A stretch of 64,000 bases of DNA from Piezodorus guildinii (taxonomy: Eukaryota > Arthropoda > Insecta > Hemiptera > Pentatomidae), in NCBI GenBank assembly GCA_023052935.1, contig CM041292.1:44266857-44330856 (forward strand), given 5' to 3'. Numbering within the stretch: the first letter of the stretch is position 1; each line of letters opens with the position of its first letter. Below the pieces are notes generated by a model. It was not told the origin of the DNA, ran no database searches, and saw nothing but the letters and a program-made list of their open reading frames with translations. Below are positions 1 to 11,619 of this stretch, piece after piece. Position numbers and translations under genes: made by a program.

Positions 1-420
1 ATAACTTAAATAAAAGAATGTGTCATGTTGGAAGAGAAAATAGATTTTATATTTTATATTATAATCTAAGATTTTTATATTTACATTATAAGATTTTATG
101 AAATATCTTGAAACGTTGTAAGATGTGAGAGTAAAAAATATATCAACAAACTTCTTTTGGAAACGGCCAAATATATTTCTTACAAAAATATATATCTTCA
201 AAATAAATATATATCTTTAAAATGATTAAGCATTTTAATCATTTCATGACATGAAAAATGCATAAATGATTAAGAAAAAAAAATCTGGTACAAACCACTT
301 TATTTACCATTTGTCTTACCCCCCATAACAAAAAAAACATAATATGAATCCACTAATAGGGTATATTAACCATATTTACAACACAAAACTGAGATGGTTC
401 GGATGATGATTAATACAAAC
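1..420. other. AT-rich sequence, no gene seen
   Basis: AT-rich DNA with short A and T runs. I see no convincing reading frame or repeat before the first CTTAC element. Confidence 0.5.
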
Positions 421-1361
421 AAAATTTGGTGCGAGCAACACACGACTTTCACTTACCTCCATTTTTAAAATCAATGAAAGGATTTTCTAATACAGTTAGA
501 GATTAAAATACATAAAACTATAACAGAAATAATTAAATGGAATTTATATAGAAACGTGTGTTTTATTAAAAAATCTATTATATTATTATCTAAAATATAT
601 CATATTTATCGGCTTTTCATCATTCTTTATTAATTTTTACAAGTTTGTTTATTAGATTATATTTATTCTAAAAGCTTTAGCTTTCCAGCGGAATATCATA
701 CATGTATATTACTGCTCTTATTATTAATATTGCATTAAAACAATATTTTTTCAGTTTTCTCCTTTAGTTAGATATTGAATTCGTTCAACATATATATTTA
801 TGTGTTTTTTATCGGTGGTAACAAGATAATATATTGATTTTTATAAAATCTACAAAATTAAAGGTACTTTACAAGAAAAAAATGTAAAATATCGGCATTT
901 AAGCCCAGTCAAACCATTTTCATCAGAATAAAAACTACATGAAATTAAAGCCCATTAAATTCTACATCGATATAGCGATTTTAATCAAAATCGTCGGAAC
1001 CGTTTTGGAGAAAATCGAAAAAAGATGCAAAATGCATGGTATAAAGAGGATATTCTGTTAAGCTCATATTAATGAAAAAGGTTTTGTAACGTCTCGGGCG
1101 CATATTTGTCTTAAATATGAAATTTCAGTTTCATAAGACTTACCGGAAGTTACCACACACACACACACAGACTTTTTTTTTTTTTTTTTCTTTTTTTTTT
1201 ACGATACCTTTTACACTTTATCATATACACAGACCTTTTTGCGAGTCTTGGTTATTTGGACTCAGGGGACCCTAAAATGTGTATTTCCGTTGAAAACTGG
1301 AATTCGAAAATTTTCACGATCGCAATACTTCCCCTTACTATATATAGTAAGTGAAAGTAAA
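421..1361 (+). repeat. CTTAC element, near full-length copy
   Basis: This is one of the most complete copies of a non-coding repeat found about 14 times in the window. The left end carries AAAATTTGGTGCGAGCAACA followed by ACTTTCACTTACCT. The right end carries the conserved block TTATTTGGACTCAGGGGACC, then CGAAAATTTTCACGATCGCA, and finishes in AGTAAGTGAAAGTAAA. A short (AC)n run lies near 1154-1170, followed by a T tract. The two ends carry the same motif in inverted orientation, but 20-30 bp of extra sequence lies outside it on the left, so it is not a textbook TIR element. No long frame is present. The class is unknown; a non-autonomous DNA transposon is one possibility. Confidence 0.75.
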
Positions 1362-2153
1362 AAAGAGTTTAGTACTCATTCTACTAACACCTTATTCGTT
1401 TTTTCCGGTGTTAGTAGCTGCCGGGGCAGATGATATACAATAAAACTGAAAAGCTGATGAGAGTATTTCCAACTTCTACTATACTTGGCCATATGTCATA
1501 AAATACTCGCAACATTTTAACTTAAGCCAATAGCATCCACACTTGACACTTTTTGACTGCACTATATTTCTTATAATTATGAACAAACAAAAGATATATA
1601 TTTATCAAGCTTTCCCTTTAGAAAATGCAATCTACCCTTCCACTTGACACTGGCTACCTGAGCCATGAACCGAAGGCAATATATATACCTAGAGGGGGCT
1701 TGGAAGTGAAGTTCTCTTCCAAACACTTATAAGTCCTCAAGATACTTATAAGCCTCGGGGCTTCGACATAAAACTTACTTATTGCATCTCCTCTCCCTTC
1801 CCTCACCCATTTCCGAACTTATCCATGACAGCTTGGGTCGATACGTCTTCCAACTCTTAGATGACCCCCAGGATTCACACTTCATTAGTAATATATCAAA
1901 TCGAAGACATGTCATATAGCAAGTTTGCGTGGCCCTCATCCAACTATATTGCACTTCTTAGTCCAAGATGATCCGAAGAACGGTTAATGTAAAAAAAAGT
2001 TGAAAAATTGAAAGATTTTTATTGAGAAAAAAATTATAACGACATCATAAAAAACTAAGATCGATGCCGAAAACCTAGGTCGACAGGAAACTATGGTTTT
2101 AATTATTATATTCCTAGTACCGAAAAATTTGGGCTGATACAATATCATTTCTT
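1362..2153. other. Intergenic, no gene seen
   Basis: Mixed AT-rich DNA with no coding frame or recognisable repeat. A small stem-prone stretch with two ACTTATAAG copies lies near 1725-1755. Confidence 0.4.
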
Positions 2154-2490
2154 TCAAAAACATTTATTTATTTTTCATAACATCAATACACAACGTTTCG
2201 GGATCTCATTCCCATCCTCAGGATCCTACATGTTTAAAACAACATCTTTAAATCTTAATAATTTTTTTTTATTGAAGTATTGCTTTTTGTGTTGAGATAC
2301 TTTATTAATTTTTAACTTTTTGTGCAATAATTTAGATATTTGTTTAAATTACCTTGTTTAATGGTTTAATTCACAAAAATGTTTTTTAATAAGATTTAGA
2401 GATGTTGTTATTTTTTATTTGTTGGATCCTGAGGATGGGAGTAAGAACCCGATACGTTGTGTATTGATGTTATGAAAAATACATACAAGT
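2154..2490. repeat. Foldback element with long inverted arms
   Basis: Arms at about 2154-2262 and 2393-2490 are inverted copies of each other. For example, CATAACATCAATACACAACG on the left matches its reverse complement at 2455-2474 on the right. The similarity continues inward through CAACATCTTTAAATCTTA, leaving a small T-rich loop. Each arm contains CTGAGGA, a short GGG/CCC stem and GAAAC (GATAC in the right arm). No coding capacity is seen. It could be a MITE, or two head-to-head copies of a short retroelement end. Confidence 0.7.
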
Positions 2491-2639
2491 TTTGGAAGAT
2501 ATAATAAAATACCAAATTTTAAATTAGATTATTATTTTTAGGTGAGGGTAAAACATGAAGGAGCTGAAAAGCGATGTAATAGATGTATATGTAAGGAGCG
2601 TTCTAGAAGCATTTTACAATCCATGGTTAAATAACTCCT

Positions 2640-2990
2640 TCATTAGGGGATAACAAACGTATAGCGGGACAATAAAGGTATCACTGTAGTCGTTTTTGTG
2701 GAGTTTTAGGCAACGAAGAAGCAGACAGAACCAATAAATTGGTAAGACTAGGTGACATATCTAAAGTACGGTATTAAGAGAAGTCACAGCAGAATATTGG
2801 ATCAGCCAGATGAAAAAAATTCCCTCCAAGGACTGGAAACAGGGCGGAGAAGGTTCCAAAAAATGTACCATCAGAACAAAGATTCCTAGTGAACTGGAAA
2901 TTACATTATACCACTTTCATACTGCACATGCCAATTTATTCATACTTGAACTTTCAATATTGTCACTATATTTTACAAACAGTTTAACAT
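2640..2990 (+). pseudogene. LINE RNase H domain relic (family F)
   Basis: One frame reads CGVLGNEEADRTNKLVRLGD at about 2696-2756. This matches the conserved RNase H tail of I/R1-type non-LTR retrotransposons (GHxGxxGNExAD). The acidic D and the preceding E are present. After a stop, the frame EVTAEYWISQMKKIPSKDWK continues to about 2990 and fits the region after RNase H. Upstream is not readable as RT, so this is a 5'-truncated, decayed fragment. Confidence 0.65.
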
Positions 2991-3329
2991 ACATTGCTAG
3001 TTTGTCCTATAATTAAACCAATAAGAAGACCAAAATAAAACTGGTAAGAACCCTAAAAGACATCTGTTACGATAATAAAAATAATGAAGTAAAAGTTCAA
3101 CTATTTAAAAAGAATTTCTTCTACAGAATGTAATGAGCATCAGTGTGTCATGTTAGAGGCAAACAAAAAAATAAAAAACGCTGCCAATGATTACACCATG
3201 GCATTTTCAAAAAATAGATATTTCCAAATTAACAATAAGAGTAATTTAAAGGTTTATAAACTTTGTATAAGGGTGTTTATAGGCAAATTTAATAATTCAA
3301 TTAAGTAATTTGGAAATTTATTCATTTAT

Positions 3330-4044
3330 TTATTAGATGAAACAATTTTTTTTATTCTGTTATTCGGATTATACGCCAATCTTGGACAAATTTAACTCTA
3401 AAATTGTTATTATAGGGTTATTTTTTTTTTTTTTTTTTTATTTTAATTTTTTTCTTTTCTTTTTTCTCTTTTATATATATTTTTATTTAAAAACTAATTT
3501 ATTTTTTTTCTTTTTTTATTATTTTTGAAAATAACTTTGTTAACAGCGTTATATATTTATTATATGATATTCAATATTTTTTGTTTACTTTTTTTCTTTT
3601 TATATTATTATTAAATACATCATAATGATTTTATTTTTTCTTTTTCAAATACTTATTAACAAGTATTAAATAATATTGTGAATTATCAATTTTTTTTTCT
3701 TTTTCTCTTTATATAATTATTAAAAAACAATAGTGATTTTTTTTCTATTTTTCGAAAATAACTTTGTAACAAGCGTATATATTAAGTGAGATTTCAATAT
3801 TTTTTTCTTTTCTTTTTTCTCTTTTATTAATTATTAAAACAATAGATTTTTTTTCTATTTTGAAAAAATTTTAACAAGCGTATATATAAGTGAGATTTCA
3901 ATTTTTTTTCTTTTTCTTTTATATAATTATAACACAATGATTTTTTTTCATTTCGAAAAATAACTTGTAACAAGCGTACATATAGTAGCACTTTCAATGT
4001 TTTTTATGTTTGTAAGGTTTTTTTCATTTTTTCTTTTTTTTTTA
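3330..4044. repeat. T-rich diverged minisatellite, left part
   Basis: Irregular units of about 100-220 bp are built on CGAAAATAACTTTGTAACAA, then GCGTATATATAAGTGAGATT, then a T-rich CTTTTT tract. Recognisable units start near 3525, 3755, 3857 and 3950. The array resumes at 4773 after a LINE insertion. The frame at 3337-3528 is a low-complexity artefact of the T runs. Confidence 0.65.
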
Positions 4045-4772
4045 TTTTTTAAGAATTTACAACTGTATTAAATAAATACAACAAGTAAATAGGCTTTATA
4101 TGATTAGTACACATGATAGTCCTGAGAAGAAACTACCCATTGGTAGCACTCCAATGTCTTATGTTAGAAGGTCTCTTGGCCATCTTCTTTTAAGGCGCCT
4201 CGGTGGGTTGTCGGGAATAGATATGGAGGAGAGGTCACGGATAAGCGGGTTTGAGTGGGCAGGGAGTTTGGAATGAAAAGAGGTATATCTGTAACGGGCC
4301 AAGTCTTCAACTAATGGGATATTTAGGTCTTTATGGATGATTTTATTGGTAACAAAGTAAGGAGCATTGAGGATTTTACGAAGGATTTTGGACTGCAAGG
4401 ATTGGATGCGAGAGGAATTCGATGGTTTAGTAGACCCCCATAGCTCAATGCCATAGGTCCAAATAGGCCTGATAATTGTGATATAAATGAGTTTTTTGTA
4501 GTAAGTAGGAAGTTTTGAGCGTTTGTCAAGTAAGTGTTGTAGTAATCTGTATCTACGAGCAGTTTCCTGTCGTTTCAGTCTAGTATGAGGATTCCATGTT
4601 AGGCGTTTGTCGAGGTGGAGTCCTAAGTACCGAATCTGTTCAACAGGAGTAAGTAGGATATTGTTAAAGGATACGGTGGGGCAGGAAGCCATAGGCTTAC
4701 GACGTAGAGTGAAGGTGATTTGATGGGATTTATTTTGATTCTCCAGTGTTGACACCATTCTTCAATGGCTGA
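4045..4772 (-). mobile_element. LINE-A (Jockey-like) 3' fragment
   Basis: An open frame of 199 codons (4758-4159) covers the RT thumb and C-terminal region. Landmarks are QIRYLGLHLDKRLTWNPHTR, RPIWTYGIELWGS, LRKILNAPYFVTNK and the terminal RRLKRRWPRDLL. It is very close in sequence to the C-terminal part of the LINE at 26776-29143, so the two belong to one family. The copy is 5'-truncated within RT, just before IKINP. The 3' end is the family's ACAGTTGTAAATTC at about 4045-4060. It sits inside the T-rich minisatellite, which continues on both sides. Confidence 0.88.
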
Positions 4773-4885
4773 TTTTTCTCTTTTATATAATTATTCGCGG
4801 TTTTTGATTAAAAAACAATAATGAATTTTTTTCTATCTTCGAAAATAACGTAGTTTCGAGCGTATATATAAGCGAGATTTCCTTG

Positions 4886-4941
<56 letters not shown>

Positions 4942-5145
4942 CGCGCTTTACTGACTAAAACTGTATACATACATTTCTCTATCGTCAAAAATAACTTAGG
5001 TATAAGCGTTTTTATGTGAAAAATATCAATTTGTTCTTTTCTTTTTTCTATTTTAAATAATTATTCGTGTTTTTTTTTTTGTTTAAAAAAGACTAATACA
5101 TTTTTTTCTATCTTCAAAAATAACTGATTTATTAAATAAAATTCT
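4773..5145. repeat. T-rich diverged minisatellite, right part
   Basis: Continuation of the array interrupted by the LINE. Units with AAAATAAC and AAGCG or GAGCGTATATATAAGCGAG lie near 4838, 4985 and 5112. A pure poly-T tract of about 54 bases lies at 4888-4941. Confidence 0.6.
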
Positions 5146-5390
5146 TTTAATCGGCGGCCATTTCAAAACTAACCAGCTGATATCAACGTCTGATGTTAGG
5201 ATCATCGTTGAATAGACTAGTATTTTTGTGGCGAATTAAAAAAAAAAATTCGGTTCAGTAGTTTCGGAGAAATGCCGCTGACGGCGGACGGCGGACAAAC
5301 GGATTTTTTTTTATTCGTTATTTGGATTCTACGCATCTTGAAACGTAGAAGATTTTTTGCTTAAAGTTTAAGCAGGGGTATGTTTTTTTT
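5146..5390 (+). repeat. Repeat segment with palindromic TCTACG motif
   Basis: The segment includes GGTTCAGTAGTTTCGGAGAA, a CGGCGGACGGCGGAC stretch, and TTCTACGCATCTTGAAACGT followed by AGAA, which can fold into a small hairpin. Similar motifs recur at 34490-34530, and more weakly near 3350 and 17660. It is a dispersed repeat of unknown class, probably the end of the same unit as the adjacent minisatellite. Confidence 0.45.
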
Positions 5391-6309
5391 TTTTTTTCTT
5401 TGGTCGATTACAAAGGTTTATTATTGAAAATACAATAATAAATCAAAATTGTAATAAATCATTTTTGGGTTTTCTAAATCAAGAGAGAATAGACAAACGC
5501 TACTTATATTTATCTAATGAGCTCAAAGTATTAAGGATATATCTTTAAATTTCAATTACGTAATCTCATTCAATATAGAGTCAAAATCTTAAAGCATTAA
5601 AACTTATTATATTCATGTAAAAAAAAAAAAAAATTATTATTATTTTATGAATACAGAAAGTGATAAAAAATATTAGATATTGAAAACTATTTTTGACAAA
5701 ACACTGAGTACATATATATGTTTAATTAAACACATAATAATCATATAGTTATAATAATAAAATAATAATGAATACAATTAATAATATAAAAGTATGTAGT
5801 ATGAATAAGACCTCTATTTCTTTAGAGGAAAGGAAGAGTTATAACACTATGAAAAGGTAAAATATGGCTTAAGTGCTATGTAACCGGATTCCCCTTATGC
5901 TACTCGTGCGCATTTCCTTCGAATAGAATTTTATACATCGGATATGGTTACAAGAAGAAAGTATCTATTCAAGATAGTTTTATGTTCACCTTAGCATACA
6001 GAAGCAAAGTAAGTGTAATAAGTACCACAATACCATATATCACCATTTTTCAAACGTAATTATCATACTTCAAGAAGAAAATATACCTGTTAATAGTTAT
6101 TACTAATCTTTTTTTATTTGCATGATATATATTTATTTATTGCGATATATTACAATTTGTTTCAGAATGAACAGTAGTAATAGAGATGTGATACACATTC
6201 ATACAATATATATTTCTAATCTAGAAGTTAATGTAAAAAAACAATAATAATTTTTTTTTCAGGATTAGGTTTGATATTTTTTTTACCGCTCACTCACGAT
6301 CTATAAAGC
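5391..6309. other. AT-rich, no gene seen
   Basis: Long AT-rich stretch with mono- and dinucleotide runs. No frame or repeat family is recognised. Confidence 0.4.
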
Positions 6310-7770
6310 GGGTAACAGAAATTTATAAAAAATCTTGGCGTCAATCATAATCATAATTTTAAGAAAAGGAATAATGTACTTGGTAAATCTGTTCAATTCC
6401 TGTCTAAGGCTCAGATATTTCCCTGTTGCATGGAAGAATGCCATCTTATTTCCACTTCTTAAACCAGCAAAGTCAGGAAATGAGCCTTCCCACTATCGTC
6501 CTGTCAGCTTGTTACCTCACATGGGAAAAATTTTAGAGAAAGTAATCCTAAATTACCTGAAAAAATTCTGCTCTCAAAATGATGTGATACCTGCAGAACA
6601 AACTGGATTTCAAGCTCAATTGAGCACAGAGCATTCGCTCATCAGACTACAAAATGAGGTGACAAGCAACTTCCACAAAAATAAGGCAACTGCCATGATA
6701 GCACTCGATTGCTCAAAAGCATTTGACTCCGTGTCACATGGATTGCTTTGCCATCAGTTGATCGACCTGGGATGCCCTGAGCAGTTATATACTACTATAA
6801 AATCTTTCCTAAGTAACTGGTATATGATAGTAAAAGTTGCAGAAAAGATGTCTAATCCCGTCCATCTCACATGTGGTGTTCCACAAGGTGCGGTACTATC
6901 TCCAATACTATTTTCTATTTATACTGGAAAAATTGTTGGAACCCAGTTCGAGCATGCTTCAATATCAGCTTTTGCTGATAATATCGCTGTCACCAGTAGT
7001 AGCTCAAATGCCAGCAAGGCTGTTATGCATTTAGAAAAAGCCTGCCAAATCATAGCAAACGAGCTGAAAATGTTAAAAATAGATGTGAATGCAGATAAAA
7101 CGAAAGTAAACTATTCAAACATATAAGATATCTCGGAGTCACCTTAGATAGACATTTAAAGTTTTCGGTCCACTTTGGTAAAAAAATTAAGACAGTGAGG
7201 CAAGAATTAAGGCAGCTTAATCACTTAATTAATTCTTCAAGTATGTCTCTTCGACTGAAGATATCAACATATAAGGCCATTATACGTCCAACTCTGTTAT
7301 ATGGTGCTCCACTCTTTTCGCATGTTGCTAAACGTTTACAATCGTTCCAAAATGGCGTACTGCGGAAAATTGTGAAAGGAACGTCATTACAAAGATCTAA
7401 AACCTCAAGAATTCACGAGGAATTAAAAATTGACAAACTTTCCGAGTCAGTTACTGAGAGGAATAGAAAGTACTTTGAAACGGTCAAACTTATTAACAAT
7501 CCGATATATAGTAAGCTAACACCTTCTGGATTACCTCAACGATGGCAGAATATTGAGATTTAGGTTTTAGGATTAGGTTAAGGTTCTGCTTAAACCAAAA
7601 GGTGAGATCCATCACTTCATTATAGGTTCATAAAAGATAATTATATATTATAGGTATTATAGAGATATCTGACATCCTTAAAATGTATAAATGCAGAAAA
7701 AGGAGAAAATTCAAAAATTAAGGTTTTGAGAAGAGCTAACAAAATGGGCTACGAAAAAAATAAAATAAAA
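6310..7770 (+). mobile_element. LINE-B reverse transcriptase, degenerate copy
   Basis: A 263-codon frame (6335-7126) holds RT motifs in order: HYRPVSLLPHMGKILEK, IALDCSKAFDSVSHGLL, CGVPQGAVLSPILFSIY and FADNIAVTSSSS. The catalytic FADD is altered to FADN, so this copy should be inactive. After a frameshift, IRYLGVTLDRHLKFS leads into the frame at 7195-7563, which ends SGLPQRWQNIEI. About 25-30 codons found in the sister copy (23370-24360) are missing at the junction. The 3' UTR contains AAAAGGTGAGATCC, TCCTTAAAATGTATAAATGC and GAAAAAGGAGAAAATTC and ends in an A-rich tail near 7770. It is 5'-truncated, with no endonuclease or ORF1. Confidence 0.88.
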
Positions 7771-8664
7771 TTTAAAAAAAATAAAAAAATATCATAATTT
7801 TTTATTGATACACGTTTAAATGTACAAAAACAATTGCGCGAATCACAGGGCTTTGCTGAAAATATCTTTTAAAAAATTCACTGATACAGATTCTATCTAA
7901 TGCTTGATTGTCATTTAAAGAGGTCATTGTTAGAAGCAGTGATTTAATACACTGTTTTTTTTTTTTCAAATTCTTTGAATACGTTTTAGTAATGTAACAA
8001 ATACAATTCTTATTTTAAACAACGGATACCTCGTATATAAATAGAGGTACCCAACCAATACACCATCCATCATAAATTTATTTCTTTTGAAGAAAATCAG
8101 ATCAAGTCCTGAATTAATTAACAAGACAAAGAGATTGTTTGGAAAATATTTTAATTCAGACAGTGCAAAATTATTAAAAAACTTGTTACTTTGTTGCCTA
8201 AATATGATTATACTTGTTTTATTGCATTAATTTAGACTCACTATTTATAAGAATCATTTTTTATTTCACCCTACAGAAACAAGAAACGTCACTATTAACT
8301 GTAAAATTATGCTAGTTTCAAGTTTAAAAATACTTTATAATTTCATGTAAATATGTTATAAGAGGAGAAGTGACAAATGGGTGTAACATAGAGATAACAT
8401 TTCGTATAAAGAAAGTAAAAAAAACGTGGATTGCAAGTGGATTAGTTTGTTATATGTGTTATAAATAGATATTTTAATTAGTATAATTCATTTAGTACCA
8501 AAACCACTACCCTAGAATAATTCTTCTTTTCTAACAAAAGAAAAATCGAAATTAATAGAAAATTAAGCAAGATATAATAATTCTTCATCTGAAATTTGAA
8601 TGAAATGATTAAAATATTTTGTAAAATTATGAAAAATAAAATGAGTGTAATGAAAAAATACTTC
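7771..8664. other. AT-rich, no gene seen
   Basis: AT-rich DNA without recognisable coding frames or repeat ends. Confidence 0.4.
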
Positions 8665-8940
8665 GTTGTTTGTTTGTTTTTTATCCTATGGCTAATCGGA
8701 CGATGCTACAGTGGGAGTCCTAAATTATGCCTATTCAGGTTTAATATTTAATAATTAAAAGGATAGGGATCTTTAATGAGTAACTGACATCGCACAGGCT
8801 CGGAACCACCTTTTAACGTTCGGCATAACTAAGGATTTTTTTCTCTCACTAAAAATCCTAGGGCCTCTTGCGGGTTTGAACTTATGTCTTTTGGCATAGA
8901 AGGCTGTTATCCTAGCCACCCTGCTACACAGGTAACCCCA
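8665..8940 (-). repeat. SINE-1, tRNA-derived
   Basis: On the minus strand this reads as a pol III-type head. A box-A-like GTGGCTAGGATAACAGCC is followed by CTATGCCAAAAGACATAAG and a box-B-like AAGTTCAAACCCGC. Next comes a body with TTAGTTATGCCG and GTTCCGAGCCTGTGCGATG, then a tail rich in AAACAAACAA (8665-8680 on plus). It aligns with 52790-53034 (plus), and more weakly with 22618-22990 and 31900-32125. Confidence 0.75.
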
Positions 8941-8946
8941 ATAATA

Positions 8947-9068
8947 CTTCGTTATTTGGACTCAGGGTCCCCAAAAACGCGTATATCCGTTGAAAATTTC
9001 CGCTCAAACATTTTAACGATCACAATACATTCCCTTACTATCTATTTCATACATAGGAAAGTAAATGT
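8947..9068 (+). repeat. CTTAC element, right-end fragment
   Basis: Matches only the last ~120 bp of the family: GTTATTTGGACTCAGGGTCC, then a diverged CATTTTAACGATCACAATAC, then CCCTTACTAT and a decayed ATAGGAAAGTAAA terminus. It abuts the SINE-1 copy. Confidence 0.65.
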
Positions 9069-9598
9069 AAGAATAGAATAAAATTAATTAAATGAATGTT
9101 CATATTTACTTTAGATTTATTTAAGTACGAAAATTTTAATTATAAATTATATTATTTTAAATTATCATTTAATTTATTGATTTATTATTGGTAAATGTTA
9201 AGCTCTTTTCACTGATTGATACAATAATTGTTTGAGTAAGGCCTAGACCAAAAGCCTTATAGAGGTAGCAGCCCTGAAGAGAAGGCCCTGACCAAAGACA
9301 ATGGAGCCTAGGGCCCTCGACTTTATCTCCTTTTGTTTTGTTCCATCTTCATCCAGTCTTCCTTTTATCCTTCAACGCTTCCTTACTTCAAGGGTATCTA
9401 ACGTCTTTAGCAGTTTTCTTTGAGTCTATTCATTTACTGTTGTGTAGCTACATGAATCATAGGGTTCTATATGATAAAAGAATCATGTTCCGAGTCTCAA
9501 TTAGCTGACTAAGAAAGCTATCTATTGACTAACGTGTGGTATAAAATATATACTATGGTGGATTGTTTTTTTTATGTGTGTTTATCAAGGAGTGTTTT
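9069..9598. other. No gene seen
   Basis: AT-rich, with a more GC-rich patch at 9235-9320 whose AAGGCCTAGACC / GGCCCTGACC pattern I cannot assign. Confidence 0.35.
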
Positions 9599-10562
9599 TA
9601 CTTTCACTTACCTATATATGAAATATATAGTAAGAGAAAATATTGCAATCCCTTAAACATTAAAATTCCAATTTATTACCGGAAATGCAGGATTTAGGGT
9701 CCCCTGAATTGAAATAACCAAGTCCCACAAAAATATCTGTATGTGGTAAATCTAGTGCAAAAAAAGTCGTACGAAACTTATATTTCATATTTATGACATC
9801 TATTCGTCCAAGATGTTACATCTTTTAATTAAAAATCGGTTTATACCATGCATTTGGCACCTTTTTACAATTACTTCAAAATAGCTCAAACGATTTGTGT
9901 TAAACTCGCTAAATAGATGTAAAATTTAATGGGCTTTTTATTTAGTGTGTTTCATTCTGATTGAAACAGTCTGACAGGGCTTAAATGCCGATGTTGTAAA
10001 TTTTCTACCTCTTTAGTACCTTTAATTTTGTAGATTTAAAAAAATTAAGCATGTGACAATTTTAGCATTGTTAAATAGTAGCTAATTGTGCAATTTGAGC
10101 GAATTTAATCAACAAATAAAGGAGAAAAGTGTAAACATATTTTTTTGCAATTTTTGTGTTTTTGAATATAACAACAGTAATATAAAATGTGTAATATACC
10201 GTTCGAAAGCTGTAGTTTTTAGAAAATATATTATCTTATACACAGAATTGTAAAAGATGACGAAGAGAGATAAAAAGCTGATAAACTATCTGGTTGTCGT
10301 TGATAATAATAAAATAGATTAATTAATAAAAAACATATTTCTATTGAAACTCAATGTAATTAATTCTCTAACCATTTATTTTCATTTGCACAAAAAAAAA
10401 ATTAAGCATATCATCTTGTTAGCATTGATAAATAACGGCTAAATATTCATATTTGTTTATGCAATTTTTGTGTTTTTTTAACATAAATCAGTAATATAGA
10501 TGTATGATATACAGTTGGAGAGCTAAAGATTTCAGAAAACATATTACCTTATAAACATATTT
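9599..10562 (-). repeat. CTTAC element, minus orientation, with internal duplication
   Basis: Starts ACTTTCACTTACCTATATAT and runs through the reversed diagnostic blocks TAGGGTCCCCTGAATTG and AGGGCTTAAATGCCGAT. A segment near 10030-10240 (AAATTAAGCAT ... GTAATATACCGTTCGAAAGC) recurs, diverged, at about 10395-10560. Either part of the element is duplicated in tandem or a second truncated copy lies end to end. The far terminal GGTAAGTGAAAG block is missing. Confidence 0.65.
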
Positions 10563-11242
10563 TCTTTTTTCGAATTAGGGGGTCTAAAGTTTTATTTGTT
10601 AGGAATATTTCATGAATATAAGCTTTGGTCCTCTAATTATAAAATTTTATAATTTCCCAATTTTACAACTGTAGTACTCCTGAGTCCAATTTTAAAAAAA
10701 ATCTGAGATGGTAAGTCTTTCACTTTGTTTTAATTTACACTTACATAATTTAATAAAACATACATTGTAAAAAATAATCTCATGAGTTTAACCCAAAGTA
10801 GTTTTATTTATTTGAAAAATCTTGATTTCTTATTTTTTTTACATTGATCAATTTTCTCTGTTTAACAAGCTATGCATAAATAAATTAAAAAAAGAAATAC
10901 GAGTTAAAAACCATGATATAAGATAATTTTTCCCCTAGATATTTTCCCTTCCTCCAAAGAGCCCTTTGGGCAAGTTAATTCAAAAATTAATTGCGGGGTC
11001 GGAGGAGAGGCTTCTACAGGAGAAAGGCCTTATCTTCTCCATGAGTCGCCTTTACTCCTCGGTTAATGAAATTATTAAAAATAGCATGGTGCTATTTTTC
11101 AACCCCCTCTGAGTGCATTAATAATTTAATAAAATTACAACTATTTAAAAATATTCCTTTAAATTTTAATGATGGTTTTATATATCATGCATACACTAAA
11201 TATATTCTAATATAGATTAAAACAGATCATGATTTGCTTTTT
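10563..11242. other. No gene seen
   Basis: AT-rich. A less AT-rich patch at 10950-11110 contains GGGGTCGGAGGAGAGGC and an AGCATGGTGCTATTTTTCAA hairpin-prone stretch that I cannot assign. Confidence 0.35.
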
Positions 11243-11619
11243 AATATTAGTCTCTTGAGTCACACCAGTGACGCGGCTAAGAGCGAGGCGCTAGGATCTA
11301 TGGACTCCGCTTTTCCCGCTACAAGTGCAGGAAAAGGCCCAGTCTGGGGTTCCTTTAGCAAATTGTAAAAATTGTATAAAGTTATGATTGTGTGTATGAT
11401 GTTAATGTATTTATTACTTCTTTATTTTATTTATTTGTATTTATCTCAATTATAAGTTGTTGTTTTTGTATATATATTATATTTTATATAATTTGACTTT
11501 ATCATTGTATACTGTATATATTGTGTGAATGGGATCTTATATCACTATTACTAATGTTCATACAGAGACAAAATGTAATATATCTCAATAAGTAAATATT
11601 ATTATTAAATATTAGTCTC
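11243..11619 (+). mobile_element. Short retroposon flanked by a 12-bp direct repeat
   Basis: AATATTAGTCTC occurs at 11243-11254 and again at 11608-11619, flanking a 353-bp insert. The insert has a GC-richer head (GACGCGGCTAAGAGCGAGGC) and a long AT-rich body, and ends in an (ATT)n-type tail (AATATTATTATTA). Perfect flanking repeats plus a simple-repeat tail are what target-primed reverse transcription leaves. I read it as a heavily 5'-truncated LINE or a SINE. The parent family is not identified. Confidence 0.6.

Noticed and set aside
421..1361. Helitron interpretation of the CTTAC element (TC start)
   Set aside because: No CTRR end, no hairpin before the 3' terminus, and ends are inverted relative to each other.
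2690..3016. 68-codon frame as a host gene
   Set aside because: Continuous with RNase H-like LINE sequence just upstream; best read as a LINE relic.
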